Shown: in pieces, positions 1-8,622 of the stretch | Layout: every line of letters begins with the position of its first letter | How positions within the stretch are numbered: the first letter of the stretch is position 1 | Assembly: GCF_017654605.1 (NCBI RefSeq) | Contig: NZ_CP072113.1 | Span: 1,302,001-1,366,000, forward strand | Source of the DNA: Yimella sp. cx-51 | Lineage (GTDB): Bacteria; Actinomycetota; Actinomycetes; Actinomycetales; Dermatophilaceae | DNA: 64,000 bases | Reading direction: 5' to 3' | Notes under the pieces: generated by a model | Told to the model about the DNA's origin: nothing | The model's database searches: none | Seen by the model: the letters and a program-made list of their open reading frames with translations, nothing else | Made by a program: the position numbers and the translations under genes

Positions 1-43
1 GTTCACCCTCCCGGAAGCACTGGACGTCGCGGGACGCCCGTGA
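1..43 (+). CDS. priA: C-terminal end of probable phosphoribosyl isomerase PriA (partial)
   Basis: Only the last 13 codons are in the window. They read FTLPEALDVAGRP and end at a TGA that overlaps the GTG of the next gene (GTGA). Actinobacterial PriA, the dual HisA/TrpF isomerase of histidine and tryptophan synthesis, typically ends in a similar FTLPxAL stretch after its last (beta-alpha)8 helix. PriA is also often found upstream of an SseB-like gene and infC in actinobacteria. The assignment rests on this short tail and on context, so it is tentative. Confidence 0.5.
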   Translation, partial: FTLPEALDVAGRP

Positions 44-774
44 GCAGCGACCAGCCCGAACAGTTCGACTCCGCCGGGCAGACCTGGCGAGGCCGTGAGG
101 TCACCGACACCGGTTTCGGCACCGACGACGGTTCTGCCGACCCGGCGGTGAGCGCGGCACTGGCCGATCCCGGCGACCTGAAGTCACTGCTGCGTGTCCT
201 GAACGGCGCGCGCTTCCTGGTGCCGATCGTCGCCGATCCGACCGAGGTGGTCCAAGAAGGTCAGCTCATGGCCGACAAGGCGGCTGACATGGCGGTCGCC
301 GTGCTCGTGGCACCCGAGGGCACCCGGGCGCTACCGGTCTTCACCTCGATGGACTCGTTGCACGCGTGGGACCCTTCCGCACGGCCGTCGCCGGTCACCT
401 CCGCCCGCGCCGCACAGGCAGCGGTGAGCGAGCGCTGCGACATCATCGTGGTCGACGTCGCCGGCCCGCACCCGACCACGCTGCGTCCCAGCATGGTCTG
501 GGCCGTTGCGATGGAACGCGATTGGCTTCCGGCGCACGAAGATCCGCACGTCGTGCAGGCGGTGTCGGAGGCGGTCGAACCGGAGCCCGCGATCGACCGG
601 GCAGTCTGCGAGGACGGCGGGGACGGCGCTCTGCGCATCGCGCTGCACGTGGTTCCGGGCCTCACCGGTGACCAACTCGGGGAACTGGCGTCGAGGGTGG
701 GGGAGCAGTTGGCCACCGATGGCGAGACCCGCGCCAGGATCGACGCGATCACGTTCGCGATCCGGCCGGCCTGA
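40..774 (+). CDS. SseB-family protein
   Basis: A 244-residue soluble protein starting at GTG, coupled to the upstream gene by a 4-nt overlap. Residues about 45-135 match the SseB N-terminal fold (FLVPIVAD, then a conserved run ending LPVFTS at about residue 101). A second SseB-like domain follows, containing the RPSMVWAVAMER stretch. The molecular role of actinobacterial SseB-like proteins is not established. The neighbours (probable priA upstream, infC some 10 kb downstream) agree with a context often seen in actinobacteria. There is no signal peptide or membrane segment. It converges on the minus-strand acyltransferase, whose stop codon abuts its own. Confidence 0.8.
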   Translation: MSSDQPEQFDSAGQTWRGREVTDTGFGTDDGSADPAVSAALADPGDLKSLLRVLNGARFLVPIVADPTEVVQEGQLMADKAADMAVAVLVAPEGTRALPVFTSMDSLHAWDPSARPSPVTSARAAQAAVSERCDIIVVDVAGPHPTTLRPSMVWAVAMERDWLPAHEDPHVVQAVSEAVEPEPAIDRAVCEDGGDGALRIALHVVPGLTGDQLGELASRVGEQLATDGETRARIDAITFAIRPA

Positions 775-1767
775 TCAGTCGTCGCCGTCGAGCCAGTCGG
801 TCCACGCGTCCAACCGGCCCCACTCGTCGTTGAGCCATTGCTCGACGTGCTCGTCCGACGGCGGCTCGGCGGAGATCAGGTCGATGTGGATCGGCCAGTG
901 CAGCGGTAGGGCCCGCCAGATGCTGCGCACGGACGCGAGGTCCTCCAAGCCTTGGTGCCCGCCCACGAGCACGGGGATTCGCGGCTGGGCGCGCAGGATG
1001 CGTCGGACGCCGGTCGCCCGTGGCGACAGCACCCGCGGGTGCCGCTCCAACCAGGCAGCACGCTCGGAATTCCCCGCTGCGAGCGCCGCCTCCACCTCGG
1101 CCCGATGCCGCCCGACGGTCCAGTTGCGCCCCTCCGGGAAGAGCAACGCGATGTCGCCGGGCTGGAGCGATTCGGCGAAGGCGCGAAGCTCTGCTTCTCG
1201 TCGCTGGCGGTCGCGTCGGCCCGAGCCGATGAAGTAGCCGCCGAGGCGGCGCACGCACAGATCCATCGCCGGATCCCACAGCAGCGCCCGCTTCAGCACG
1301 ACGCGCGGCACCCGGTGCAGGAGGTCTGTGATGACGTGAACCATCAGGAGGGAATCGCCCGCCCCGGCGTGCCGGGCCAGCAGGAGCACTGGCCGGTCAT
1401 CAGGGATGGTGGGGGCGTTGATGCGGACGTCGAGGCCGACAAGACGATCGGCGATCTTCATGAAGCGCTGCAACTCCTCGCGAAGGATCCGGACGTTGCG
1501 CTCGCGCCAGAGCTGGGGGTTGCGCCTGCTCGGTGGCATCGCACACCACAGCAGGGTGCAGCGGGCGAAGACCGTCCAGTCCAGCACCACGGCCGCCGCT
1601 GCGGTCCAGAGCAGGCGCCATCCCCGCTTGCGTCGCGAAGGTAGTTCGAGCACCCACGCGAGGGCGCCGAGCACCACGAGCAGGGCAGCCACCAGCGGTC
1701 CACCCACGGCGTAGATCGGGTCGCGCACGAGGCGGCGCAGCACCAACGGTGGGACGGGCAGGTTCAC
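775..1767 (-). CDS. PlsC-like 1-acylglycerol-phosphate acyltransferase family protein
   Basis: A predicted membrane acyltransferase of 330 residues. Two hydrophobic helices occupy roughly residues 10-70. The acyltransferase HX4D box is HAGAGD (H133, D138) and the LFPEG motif sits near residue 210. These are the catalytic and substrate-binding motifs of the PlsC/LPLAT family, which transfers acyl groups onto lysophospholipid or glycerol-phosphate acceptors. I chose the GTG at 1767, which overlaps the TGA of the upstream patatin gene (GTGA) and has an AGAAGGG ribosome site 9 nt upstream. The open frame extends further, but that extension lies inside the patatin gene and has no family features. 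Coupling to a lipase suggests deacylation/reacylation of phospholipids; this is inference. Confidence 0.78.
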   Translation of the reverse strand: MNLPVPPLVLRRLVRDPIYAVGGPLVAALLVVLGALAWVLELPSRRKRGWRLLWTAAAAVVLDWTVFARCTLLWCAMPPSRRNPQLWRERNVRILREELQRFMKIADRLVGLDVRINAPTIPDDRPVLLLARHAGAGDSLLMVHVITDLLHRVPRVVLKRALLWDPAMDLCVRRLGGYFIGSGRRDRQRREAELRAFAESLQPGDIALLFPEGRNWTVGRHRAEVEAALAAGNSERAAWLERHPRVLSPRATGVRRILRAQPRIPVLVGGHQGLEDLASVRSIWRALPLHWPIHIDLISAEPPSDEHVEQWLNDEWGRLDAWTDWLDGDD

Positions 1768-2615
1768 CGAGGCGAACCCTTCTGCAGTGCTGTCTGGTCC
1801 AGATGCACCGATGCCGCATCGTAGGCGTTGTCGATCCGGCGACGGACCGCACCGCGGTTGAGCTGGCCGAGCGAGACCGACGGAGCATCCGAGGTGCCGG
1901 TCGGCAGCACGATCAACTCGACCTCGTCGGGCACCGACTCGATCTCCTCCAGGTACCGATGCCGCCGCGCGATCTCGAAGGCCACCTGCGCCACCTGCCA
2001 GGGCCACCGCGGTGGACGAAGTGGCTGGTCGACCCGCCCCACGTGCATCACATAGATGCGCTCACAGCCCAGCAGCATCGCGCGTCCGACCGGGATCGAG
2101 TGCACCAGGCCGCCGTCCAGGAAGTGCTCGTCGCCGATGCGGAAAGGCGGGAAGAGGCCTGGCACCGAGCATGACGCCACGACCGCCTCGGCGAGCGGAC
2201 CTGTGGTGAACCATCGGGCCTTGGCCTGCTCGACACTCGCTGCAACGCACTGGAAGCGGATCTCCAACTCCTCGATCTGCTGCACGGGAAGCTCGTCGCG
2301 TAGCAGCTGCAGGATGCCGCCGGAGGGGTAGAGATGGGTCCGTAGTCCGGCGGCCTGTGGGCGGCGCAGATATCCGGAACGTTCCCGCAGCCCACGGATC
2401 GTGGTCAGGTGGGTCCACAGGTCTTCCAGATCGGTCAGGCCCGAGCCGTCCGGACGCGCGGCGAACGCGGCACCGTTGATGGCTCCGATGCTCGTGCCCA
2501 GCACGAGATCAGGCCTGATGCCGCGTTCGGCCAGTGCTCGCAGCGCCCCGATCTGGGTGGCGCCGAGCACTCCGCCGCCACCGAGGACGAAGGCTGTCCG
2601 TGGGGTCGAGGTCAT
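1764..2615 (-). CDS. Patatin-like phospholipase (RssA/YlbK type)
   Basis: A cytoplasmic serine lipid acyl hydrolase of 283 residues. The N-terminal oxyanion loop GGGGVLG (12-18) is followed by the nucleophile elbow GTSIG with Ser42. The Ser/Asp dyad is completed by the DGG motif at Asp167. These three elements define the patatin fold. There is no signal peptide, so it probably acts at the inner face of the membrane. It is the first gene of a two-gene minus-strand unit, and its stop overlaps the start of the PlsC-like acyltransferase. Substrate specificity cannot be read from the sequence. Confidence 0.88.
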   Translation of the reverse strand: MTSTPRTAFVLGGGGVLGATQIGALRALAERGIRPDLVLGTSIGAINGAAFAARPDGSGLTDLEDLWTHLTTIRGLRERSGYLRRPQAAGLRTHLYPSGGILQLLRDELPVQQIEELEIRFQCVAASVEQAKARWFTTGPLAEAVVASCSVPGLFPPFRIGDEHFLDGGLVHSIPVGRAMLLGCERIYVMHVGRVDQPLRPPRWPWQVAQVAFEIARRHRYLEEIESVPDEVELIVLPTGTSDAPSVSLGQLNRGAVRRRIDNAYDAASVHLDQTALQKGSPR

Positions 2616-2653
2616 TGGTCGACCCTAACCACCGTCCGTGCCCCGGCGGTGCC

Positions 2654-3613
2654 TCACTCGAAGTAGCGGCGCGGGTTCTTCACCAGGATGGTGTCGATGT
2701 CCTCGGTGGTCAGGCCGCCTTCGACCAGGGCGGGGATGACGTCCTGGCTGATGTGCCGGAAATTCCACTTCGGCGCCACCTGCTCCTTGGCCACCGGGTC
2801 GAACCAGTCGATGAAGCAGGATGCGTCGTGCGCGATGACGATCTTCTCGACATAACCGCGCTGCACCAACTGGACGATGGTGTTGATGCGGTCTTCGAAG
2901 GCAAGCAACACATCGAGCCCGAACCGGTCCATGCCCAGCAGCGATCCGGCGTCCGCGAGCTTGCTGAGGTAATCGACATCGGTGCTGTCACCCGAGTGCC
3001 CGATCACCACCTTGGTGAGGTCGACGCCTTCCTCGGCGAGCACCCGCTGCGCCTCCAGGCCCGACTGGGTGTGCGGATTGGTGTGCACCGTGATCGGTGC
3101 ACCGGTGCGAACATGCGCCTGTCCGACGGCACGCATCACCCGTTCGACCCCTGCGGTCAGCCCCTGCTCCTCGATCGCGCACTTCAGGAAAGCCGCTCGG
3201 ACGCCGGTGTCGGCGATGCCTTCGGTGAGGTCCTTGACGAAGAGTTCGGTGAGTGGCTCAGGGATGTCGAAGAGCAGTCCTGATCCGCTGTAGTGGAACT
3301 GGAACGGAATCTCGTTGTAGGTGTAGAGCCCGGTCGCGACGACGATGTTGAGTTCGATCTGCTTCGCGATCTGCTGGATGCGGGGGATGTACCGGCCAAG
3401 GCCGAGCACCGTCGGGTCGAGGATCGTGTCGATGCCCAAGCTCTTGAGTTCGTTCAGGTCGCGCACGGCGTCGGCGATCTTGGCGTCCTAGTCCCAGTCG
3501 CCCTGGTAGTTCTGGCGATGTTCTTCGCCGAGCACAAAGACATGCTCATGCACCAGCGTGCGACCCATGTCAGCAGAGTCGATGCTGCCGGTGACGGTGG
3601 GGATGTTGCTCAT
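2654..3613 (-). pseudogene. Phosphotriesterase/lactonase-family gene interrupted by an in-frame TAG
   Basis: Reading from the ATG at 3613 gives a typical phosphotriesterase-family N-terminus with the metal-binding HxH as HEH (His22, His24) in LVHEHVFVLGEE. Codon 42 (3490-3488) is TAG, right after NYQGDWD. The same frame then continues without a break for another 277 codons to 2654. It contains the rest of the metal site: the candidate carboxylated Lys in AFLKCAIEE, His in ITVHTNPH and VVIGHSGD, and Asp in IAHDAS. Homologues usually have an acidic residue at the stop position, so one G-to-T change (GAG to TAG) would explain it. A downstream restart (near 3466) would lack HxH and should be inactive. 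Alternatives are a sequencing error or readthrough. Confidence 0.75.
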
Positions 3614-3732
3614 GCCTGCTCCTTGGTGGTGGCGGAGGGGGTGTCAGAGGAATCGAACGCGGTGCGGTCGATCACTCTTGCCGGCTACTCGTCAGTCCCT
3701 GTCCTTCGGCGACATCTGACCCCGGGCGGCTC

Positions 3733-3744
3733 TATGGTCGAGAC
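3733..3744 (+). promoter_or_regulatory. Likely leaderless -10 element for the dehydrogenase gene
   Basis: TATGGT at 3733-3738 fits the actinobacterial TANNNT -10 pattern and ends 6 nt before the ATG at 3745. No Shine-Dalgarno sequence is visible, so transcription probably begins at or next to the start codon. No clear -35 was identified. Confidence 0.45.
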
Positions 3745-4713
3745 ATGATCGCCGCCTATGCCGCCCGCACCAACCCGACTGATCCCCTTGCCGCACTCGA
3801 GGTGGGAGAGATCGAGCAGCCATCCGCTCCGGACGGTTGGACGACGGTGCGCATGCGTGCCGCCAGTCTCAATCACCACGACGTCTGGTCGCTTCGTGGT
3901 GTCGGGCTGCCCACGGATCGTCTTCCCATGGTGCTCGGTTGCGACGGTGTGGGGGAGGCCGAGGACGGCCGAATCGTCGTGCTGCACACTGTGATTCCCA
4001 GCCCGGGGTGGGCGGGTGACGAAACCCTCGACCCGAAGCGCACGCTGTTGTCCGAGCTGCACCCGGGCACGTTGGCCGAGCGGGTCGCTGTGCCGGCCGG
4101 AAACCTCGTGGCTTTGCCCGACGGCCTCTCGGTGGAGAGCGCGGCGTGTGTCTCGACCAGCTGGCTGACGGCCTACCGGATGCTCTTCGTGCAGGCCGGA
4201 GTGCATCCCGGAGACACAGTGCTCGTACAGGGAGCTGGCGGGGGAGTGGCGACCGCTGCGGTGCAATTGGGTGCTGCGGCCGGCCTCCGGATGGTGGTCA
4301 CCTCACGCGACGAAGAGCGCGGCCGGCGGGCCGTCGAGCTGGGCGCCGAGGCCGCTTTCGGTAGTGGCGAGCGGCTGCCCGGGCGGGTGGACGCGGTGCT
4401 CGAGACCGTCGGCGCGGCCACCTGGTCGCACTCGGTGAAGTCGCTGCGTCCGGGCGGCACGATCGTGATCGCCGGCGCCACCTCCGGGGATGCACCCGAC
4501 AAGGCTGAACTGACCCGGATCTTCTTCCAGCAGATGCGAATTCAGGGCTCGACCATGGGCACGAAAGCTGAGCTCCAAGCACTGCTGTCGTTCATGGCTG
4601 CAAAGAAGATCAAGCCGGTCATCGACTCGGTGCGGCCTCTGACCGAAGCCCGCGACGCCTTCGCCCGGATGGTCGACGGAGACGTCTTCGGCAAGCTCGT
4701 CCTCACCATGTGA
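3745..4713 (+). CDS. Zinc-type alcohol dehydrogenase / quinone oxidoreductase-family protein (MDR)
   Basis: A 322-residue medium-chain dehydrogenase/reductase. The N-terminal GroES-like domain carries SLNHHDVW and LGCDGVGE. The nucleotide-binding domain begins at the glycine-rich VQGAGGGVATAAVQ (around residue 155), followed by the ATSRDEERG-type strand that usually contacts NADP(H). The structural-zinc cysteine cluster of classical ADHs is absent, so this is nearer the quinone-oxidoreductase/acryloyl-CoA-reductase branch. The exact substrate is unknown. It appears leaderless and converges on lpdA, from which it is separated by a symmetrical terminator. Confidence 0.85.
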   Translation: MIAAYAARTNPTDPLAALEVGEIEQPSAPDGWTTVRMRAASLNHHDVWSLRGVGLPTDRLPMVLGCDGVGEAEDGRIVVLHTVIPSPGWAGDETLDPKRTLLSELHPGTLAERVAVPAGNLVALPDGLSVESAACVSTSWLTAYRMLFVQAGVHPGDTVLVQGAGGGVATAAVQLGAAAGLRMVVTSRDEERGRRAVELGAEAAFGSGERLPGRVDAVLETVGAATWSHSVKSLRPGGTIVIAGATSGDAPDKAELTRIFFQQMRIQGSTMGTKAELQALLSFMAAKKIKPVIDSVRPLTEARDAFARMVDGDVFGKLVLTM

Positions 4714-4739
4714 GGACCGCCGCGGGTTGTGGGACGCGT

Positions 4740-4778
4740 GAAGCCCCCGGCGCAAGCTTGCGTAGCGCCGGGGGCTTC
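4740..4778. terminator. Bidirectional intrinsic terminator between the dehydrogenase gene and lpdA
   Basis: A perfect 14-bp inverted repeat (4740-4753 with 4765-4778, GAAGCCCCCGGCGC) with an 11-nt loop lies between two converging genes. It has short T/A runs at its ends but no long T tract, as is common in high-GC genomes. Confidence 0.85.
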
Positions 4779-4797
4779 AACCGCGAAGGAGCAACGA

Positions 4798-6198
4798 CTA
4801 AAAGTTGATCATGTGACCTTCGATGCCGTGGAAGGCCTCCTTGAGGGCCTCGCCCAGCGTGGGGTGAGCGAAGACGACACGCGACATCTCGGCGGCGGTG
4901 AGGTCCCAGGTGGTGGCGGTGACTGCGGCCGGGAGCAGTTCGGTGACGTCGGGGCCGATCATGTGAACGCCGAGGATCTCGTTGTGCTTGGCGTCGGCGA
5001 CCACCTTGACGAAGCCGACCGGCTCGCCCAGGCCCATGGCCTTGCCGTTGGCGGTGAACGGGAACTTCGCCGTCTTCACCTCGTGACCGGCTTCCTTGGC
5101 CTGCGTCTCAGACAGGCCCATCGAACCGATCTGCGGCATGCAGTACGTGGCGCGCGGGATGTTCTGGAAGTCGATGGTCTGGGTCTCGGCACCGGCGATC
5201 GTCTCCGCGGCAACGATGCCCATGGCCTCGGCGACGTGGGCGAGCATCAGCTTGCCGGTGACGTCACCGATGGCGTAGACGTTCTCGACGTTGGTGCGGC
5301 CGTGGTCGTCGACCTTGATCGCTCCGCGGTCGGTGGTCTCGACGCCGGTGCTCTCCAGGCCGTAGCCCTCCAGGCGCGGGGCGAACCCGATGGCCGAGAG
5401 CAGACGGTCGGCTTCGAGCACCTGCTGGTCGCCACCCTTGGCGGGGGAGACGGTCACCTTCACGCCGGAGCCGGTGTCTTCGACCGACTCGACCTTGGTG
5501 CCGGTGAACACCTTCACGCCCAGCTTCTTGTAGTGCTTGGCGAGCTCCTTGGAGATCTCTTCGTCTTCGGTGGGCACCATGCGGTCGAGGAACTCCACGA
5601 TGGTGACGTCGACGCCGAAGTTGGCCATCACGTAGGCGAACTCGACACCGATGGCGCCGGAGCCGGCGATGATGATCGATTTCGGCAGTTCGGGGTCGAG
5701 AATCTGCTCTTCGTAGGTGACGACGTTGTCGCTCACCTTCACTCCGGGCAGCATGCGGGTGGTGGCGCCGGTGGCGAGGATCAGGTTGTCGCAGGTGACC
5801 TCACGGGTATCACCGTCGTTGCCCTCGACCGAGATCGTCTTCGGGCCGGTGAGGGTGCCCCAGCCGTCGATCTCGGTGATCTTGTTCTTCTTCATCAGGA
5901 AGTGGACACCCTTGACGATGCCGTCGGAGACCGCTCGGCTGCGCTTGTGTGTCGGGCCGTACTCCATGGAGGCGTCGCCGACGATGCCGAACTTCTCCTT
6001 CTCGTGGTTCAGCGTGTGCGACAACTCCGCGTTCTTGAGCAGTGCTTTGCTGGGGATACAGCCGACATTGAGGCAGACACCTCCCCAGTACTTCTTCTCG
6101 ACCACGGCGGTCTTCAGACCGAGCTGGCTGGCGCGGATGGCGGCGACGTACCCACCGGGGCCGGCGCCAAGGACAACGACGTCAAAGTGTTCTGCCAC
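4798..6198 (-). CDS. lpdA: Dihydrolipoyl dehydrogenase (E3)
   Basis: An FAD-dependent dithiol oxidoreductase of 466 residues that reoxidises the dihydrolipoyl groups of 2-oxoacid dehydrogenase and glycine-cleavage complexes with NAD+. The N-terminal FAD site is GAGPGGY (11-17). The redox disulfide is Cys42-Cys47 in [10 protein letters not shown]. The NAD site is [11 protein letters not shown], and a second FAD motif is the AIGDVTG segment. The C-terminal His445/Glu450 pair (AHPTLGE) is the catalytic base dyad of the partner subunit. The start is GTG at 6198. It is transcribed alone and ends at the shared terminator. Confidence 0.96.
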   Translation of the reverse strand: MAEHFDVVVLGAGPGGYVAAIRASQLGLKTAVVEKKYWGGVCLNVGCIPSKALLKNAELSHTLNHEKEKFGIVGDASMEYGPTHKRSRAVSDGIVKGVHFLMKKNKITEIDGWGTLTGPKTISVEGNDGDTREVTCDNLILATGATTRMLPGVKVSDNVVTYEEQILDPELPKSIIIAGSGAIGVEFAYVMANFGVDVTIVEFLDRMVPTEDEEISKELAKHYKKLGVKVFTGTKVESVEDTGSGVKVTVSPAKGGDQQVLEADRLLSAIGFAPRLEGYGLESTGVETTDRGAIKVDDHGRTNVENVYAIGDVTGKLMLAHVAEAMGIVAAETIAGAETQTIDFQNIPRATYCMPQIGSMGLSETQAKEAGHEVKTAKFPFTANGKAMGLGEPVGFVKVVADAKHNEILGVHMIGPDVTELLPAAVTATTWDLTAAEMSRVVFAHPTLGEALKEAFHGIEGHMINF

Positions 6199-6241
6199 GA
6201 GGACGAGCCTACGCCGCCCGTTCGTCTGCGTGGGCGCGGAG

Positions 6242-6580
6242 TCATACCTTCAAGTACGGGAGCAGTTCTACGGCGGTCACGCGCTCGATCGGCAGGGGGC
6301 CGTACAGGTGGGGGAACTGCTCGCCGGTCTCCGGATTGCCGACCTCCACGACGATCTCGAGGTCCGCAGCGTCGACGTGGAGCAGCAGCAGATCCCTCAC
6401 GTCGGCGTAGAACCATTGCCTAGTGGCTGGCCACTGATGCTGGAACGAAAGGTGGATGAAGCCCTGCTCTTCGAGGGTGACACCACGGGTCGAGACGCGG
6501 TACTCACCCTGTTCCTGCGCCAGGATCCAGTCCGCAGGAAGGGCGAGGTGGAACAGTTCGGTGGTCGGCTCGGATTTCAT
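6242..6580 (-). CDS. DUF952-family protein
   Basis: A 112-residue soluble protein matching the DUF952 pattern. It has an N-terminal [10 protein letters not shown] strand, the [10 protein letters not shown] segment, and the [10 protein letters not shown] motif near the C-terminus that is the family hallmark. These proteins resemble the glutathione S-transferase C-terminal/ADP-ribosyl-like fold in structural collections, but no reaction is established. It is divergent from the kinase gene, with about 90 bp between the starts. Confidence 0.8.
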   Translation of the reverse strand: MKSEPTTELFHLALPADWILAQEQGEYRVSTRGVTLEEQGFIHLSFQHQWPATRQWFYADVRDLLLLHVDAADLEIVVEVGNPETGEQFPHLYGPLPIERVTAVELLPYLKV

Positions 6581-6667
6581 GGTCGAGATTGAAGCAGTGG
6601 GAGCGCGAAGGACTCACCGGGCCGAGAGTTGCTGGTCTGGCCGCACGCCGCAGGGCAGGATATCCCC

Positions 6668-8557
6668 GTGGGGAGAGATCTGGCACCTGGCACCGTGATC
6701 GGGGGAGTGTCCATCATCGGCCTGGCCGGGCGCGGCGGCATGGGCTCGGTGTACCGGGCGCAGCACCTCGCGCTCGATCGGACCGTCGCGATCAAGGTGA
6801 TGAACGCCGACGTCGCCGACGACCCCGAGTTCCTCGCCAGGTTTCGCCGCGAAGCGCGGCTGGCCGCCGCGTTGGATCACCCGCACGTCGTCCCGATCAT
6901 GCATGCCGGGGAAGAAGGCGGTCGCGTCTACCTCACGATGAAGTTCGTCGACGGCACGGATCTGTCGAAGGTCATCCGGGAGGGAAGCGTCGAGCCTGCG
7001 GAGGCGGTGGAGATCGTCCACCAGGTAGCGGGAGCGCTGGACGCCGCGCACGCCCGCGGGCTCGTCCACCGGGACGTGAAGCCGGCCAACATCCTGGTGA
7101 GCGGAAGTAGAGGAAGACCGCACAGTTACCTGACCGACTTCGGCATCACCAAGGAGGTCAGTGACGACGGGCTGACCGCTGCCGGGATGACCATCGGCAC
7201 CGTCGACTACATGTCGCCCGAGCAGATCAACGGGGATCCGGTCGACGGACGCAGCGACCAGTACGCCTTGGCGTGTGTGCTGTTCCAACTTCTCACCGGT
7301 CGGGTGCCGTTCGCAGCGGATCGACAGGTCGCCCGGATCTCGGGTCACTTGTACTCTCCGCCGCCCGACCTTCGAACGATCAGACCGCAGCTGCCAGGCG
7401 AACTGGCTCACGTCGTAGCCAAGGGCCTCGCCAAACAGCCGGATCGACGATTCGGCTCGTGTACCGCGTTGGCCGAAGCTGCTCGTGCAGCTCTGGTGGA
7501 CGGGGGATCAGTCCACTCGTCGGTGCCGTTCGTCGGCGCAGATGTCACCCATGGACCCGGCGGTTTTACCACGATGCCCGCGCCGCGTGCCGGTGGGCCG
7601 TCGAGACGTGTGCTGCTCGGAGCCGGGGCGGGCGCCGCGGCACTGGCGGCCGGGGTCATCGGCTGGTATCTGAGGCCGCGGGACGACGAGCCCGCTGGCC
7701 CTGGCCCCTCGCTCGGAGTGGTAGGTGAGTTGAAGTCCGGTGCGATTTCGGTGGGCCCGAACCCAAGAGGGCTCGCCGGCGGCGACGGCGCGTTGTGGAC
7801 CGCGAACTACGACGACGGCACGGTGAGTCGGATCGACCTCGCGAACCGGACGGTGCGCTCGATCAAGGTCAACGGTGGCCCGGGCAGCCTGCACTTCGGC
7901 CAGGGCAAGATGTGGGTGTGGAACTACTCCAGTTCGTTCACGCCGGTCGATGCCGCGACCGGGGAGGTCGGTGAGCTCATCCGCCTCGACCACGCGATCT
8001 CCAGGTCGGCCGCCGGAACCGATTTCCTCTGGTATGTCGTGCCGAGCCAGCACGCCATCGGCAGGATCGACATGCGTAGCGGTGAGAACATCCCTGGTCT
8101 CATCAAGGTGGGTAGCCGTCCTGATGGAATCGCGGCCTCCGGTGGCAAGGTCTACGTCGTCTGTGTCGGCGATCGGGCGCTGGTGACGCTCGACGAGGCG
8201 ACCGGGCAGCCTGCCGGGGAACGGGTGGACCTGCCCGCAGGCATCGTCGGGGTGGTGGCTGCTTTCGGGCGAGTGTTCGTCGGCGGCAACGGCCTGGCCC
8301 AGGTGCGCGGCTCGAAGGTGACCGCCGCCGACCTGGAGAACAACGTGCGCGGTAGCGCTGCCCTGGGCAACGACGGCGTGTGGATCCACGACGGCTCTGG
8401 GGGCACGATCACCAAGTACGACTTCGACCTGAATGCGCCACTGGGTGCGTCCATCGCCGGAGTGCCGCCACGGCTGGTGGACTTCCTGGTCTTCTCCGGC
8501 TCCCTCTGGCTGCTGGACGGCGACAACTCGCAGGTGCATGAGATCCGCATCCTTTGA
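6668..8557 (+). CDS. Membrane Ser/Thr protein kinase with extracytoplasmic beta-propeller-like region
   Basis: A PASTA-free Hanks-type kinase. I chose GTG 6668 (629 residues) because an AGGA box lies 7 nt upstream; a TTG at 6629 is the alternative. The kinase domain (about 10-270) has the glycine loop GRGGMGSVY (21-29), the ATP Lys43, catalytic HRDVKPAN (Asp136), DFG (Asp157) and the YMSPEQ segment. A single hydrophobic helix (about 314-335) follows. Residues about 350-629 form repeating strands such as ALWTANYDDGTVSRID and FLWYVVPSQHAIGRID, typical of YVTN/SMP-30-like propellers and probably outside the membrane. It likely couples an external ligand to cytoplasmic phosphorylation; the ligand is unknown. 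Confidence 0.88.
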   Translation: MGRDLAPGTVIGGVSIIGLAGRGGMGSVYRAQHLALDRTVAIKVMNADVADDPEFLARFRREARLAAALDHPHVVPIMHAGEEGGRVYLTMKFVDGTDLSKVIREGSVEPAEAVEIVHQVAGALDAAHARGLVHRDVKPANILVSGSRGRPHSYLTDFGITKEVSDDGLTAAGMTIGTVDYMSPEQINGDPVDGRSDQYALACVLFQLLTGRVPFAADRQVARISGHLYSPPPDLRTIRPQLPGELAHVVAKGLAKQPDRRFGSCTALAEAARAALVDGGSVHSSVPFVGADVTHGPGGFTTMPAPRAGGPSRRVLLGAGAGAAALAAGVIGWYLRPRDDEPAGPGPSLGVVGELKSGAISVGPNPRGLAGGDGALWTANYDDGTVSRIDLANRTVRSIKVNGGPGSLHFGQGKMWVWNYSSSFTPVDAATGEVGELIRLDHAISRSAAGTDFLWYVVPSQHAIGRIDMRSGENIPGLIKVGSRPDGIAASGGKVYVVCVGDRALVTLDEATGQPAGERVDLPAGIVGVVAAFGRVFVGGNGLAQVRGSKVTAADLENNVRGSAALGNDGVWIHDGSGGTITKYDFDLNAPLGASIAGVPPRLVDFLVFSGSLWLLDGDNSQVHEIRIL

Positions 8558-8586
8558 GGCGGTGATCGAACTCACCGGAAAACTGT

Positions 8587-8622
8587 TTGCGTTCGAACAC
8601 TTCGAATTGGAATAATGGCAGG
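8587..8622 (+). promoter_or_regulatory. Promoter with embedded TTCGAA inverted repeat for the MFS gene
   Basis: TTGCGT (8587-8592) and AATAAT (8611-8616), spaced 18 nt, precede the ATG at 8623 by 6 nt, so the mRNA may be leaderless. Between the two boxes lies TTCGAA-CAC-TTCGAA (8592-8606), an inverted repeat that could bind a regulator. The boxes are read by eye. Confidence 0.42.

Noticed and set aside
4729-6423. 564-codon frame antisense to lpdA
   Set aside because: Shadow of lpdA; passes through the terminator and has no plausible start region.
8592-8606. LexA/SOS box in the MFS promoter
   Set aside because: The actinobacterial SOS box needs GAAC-N4-GTTC; here the repeat is TTCGAA-N3-TTCGAA and lacks that spacing.
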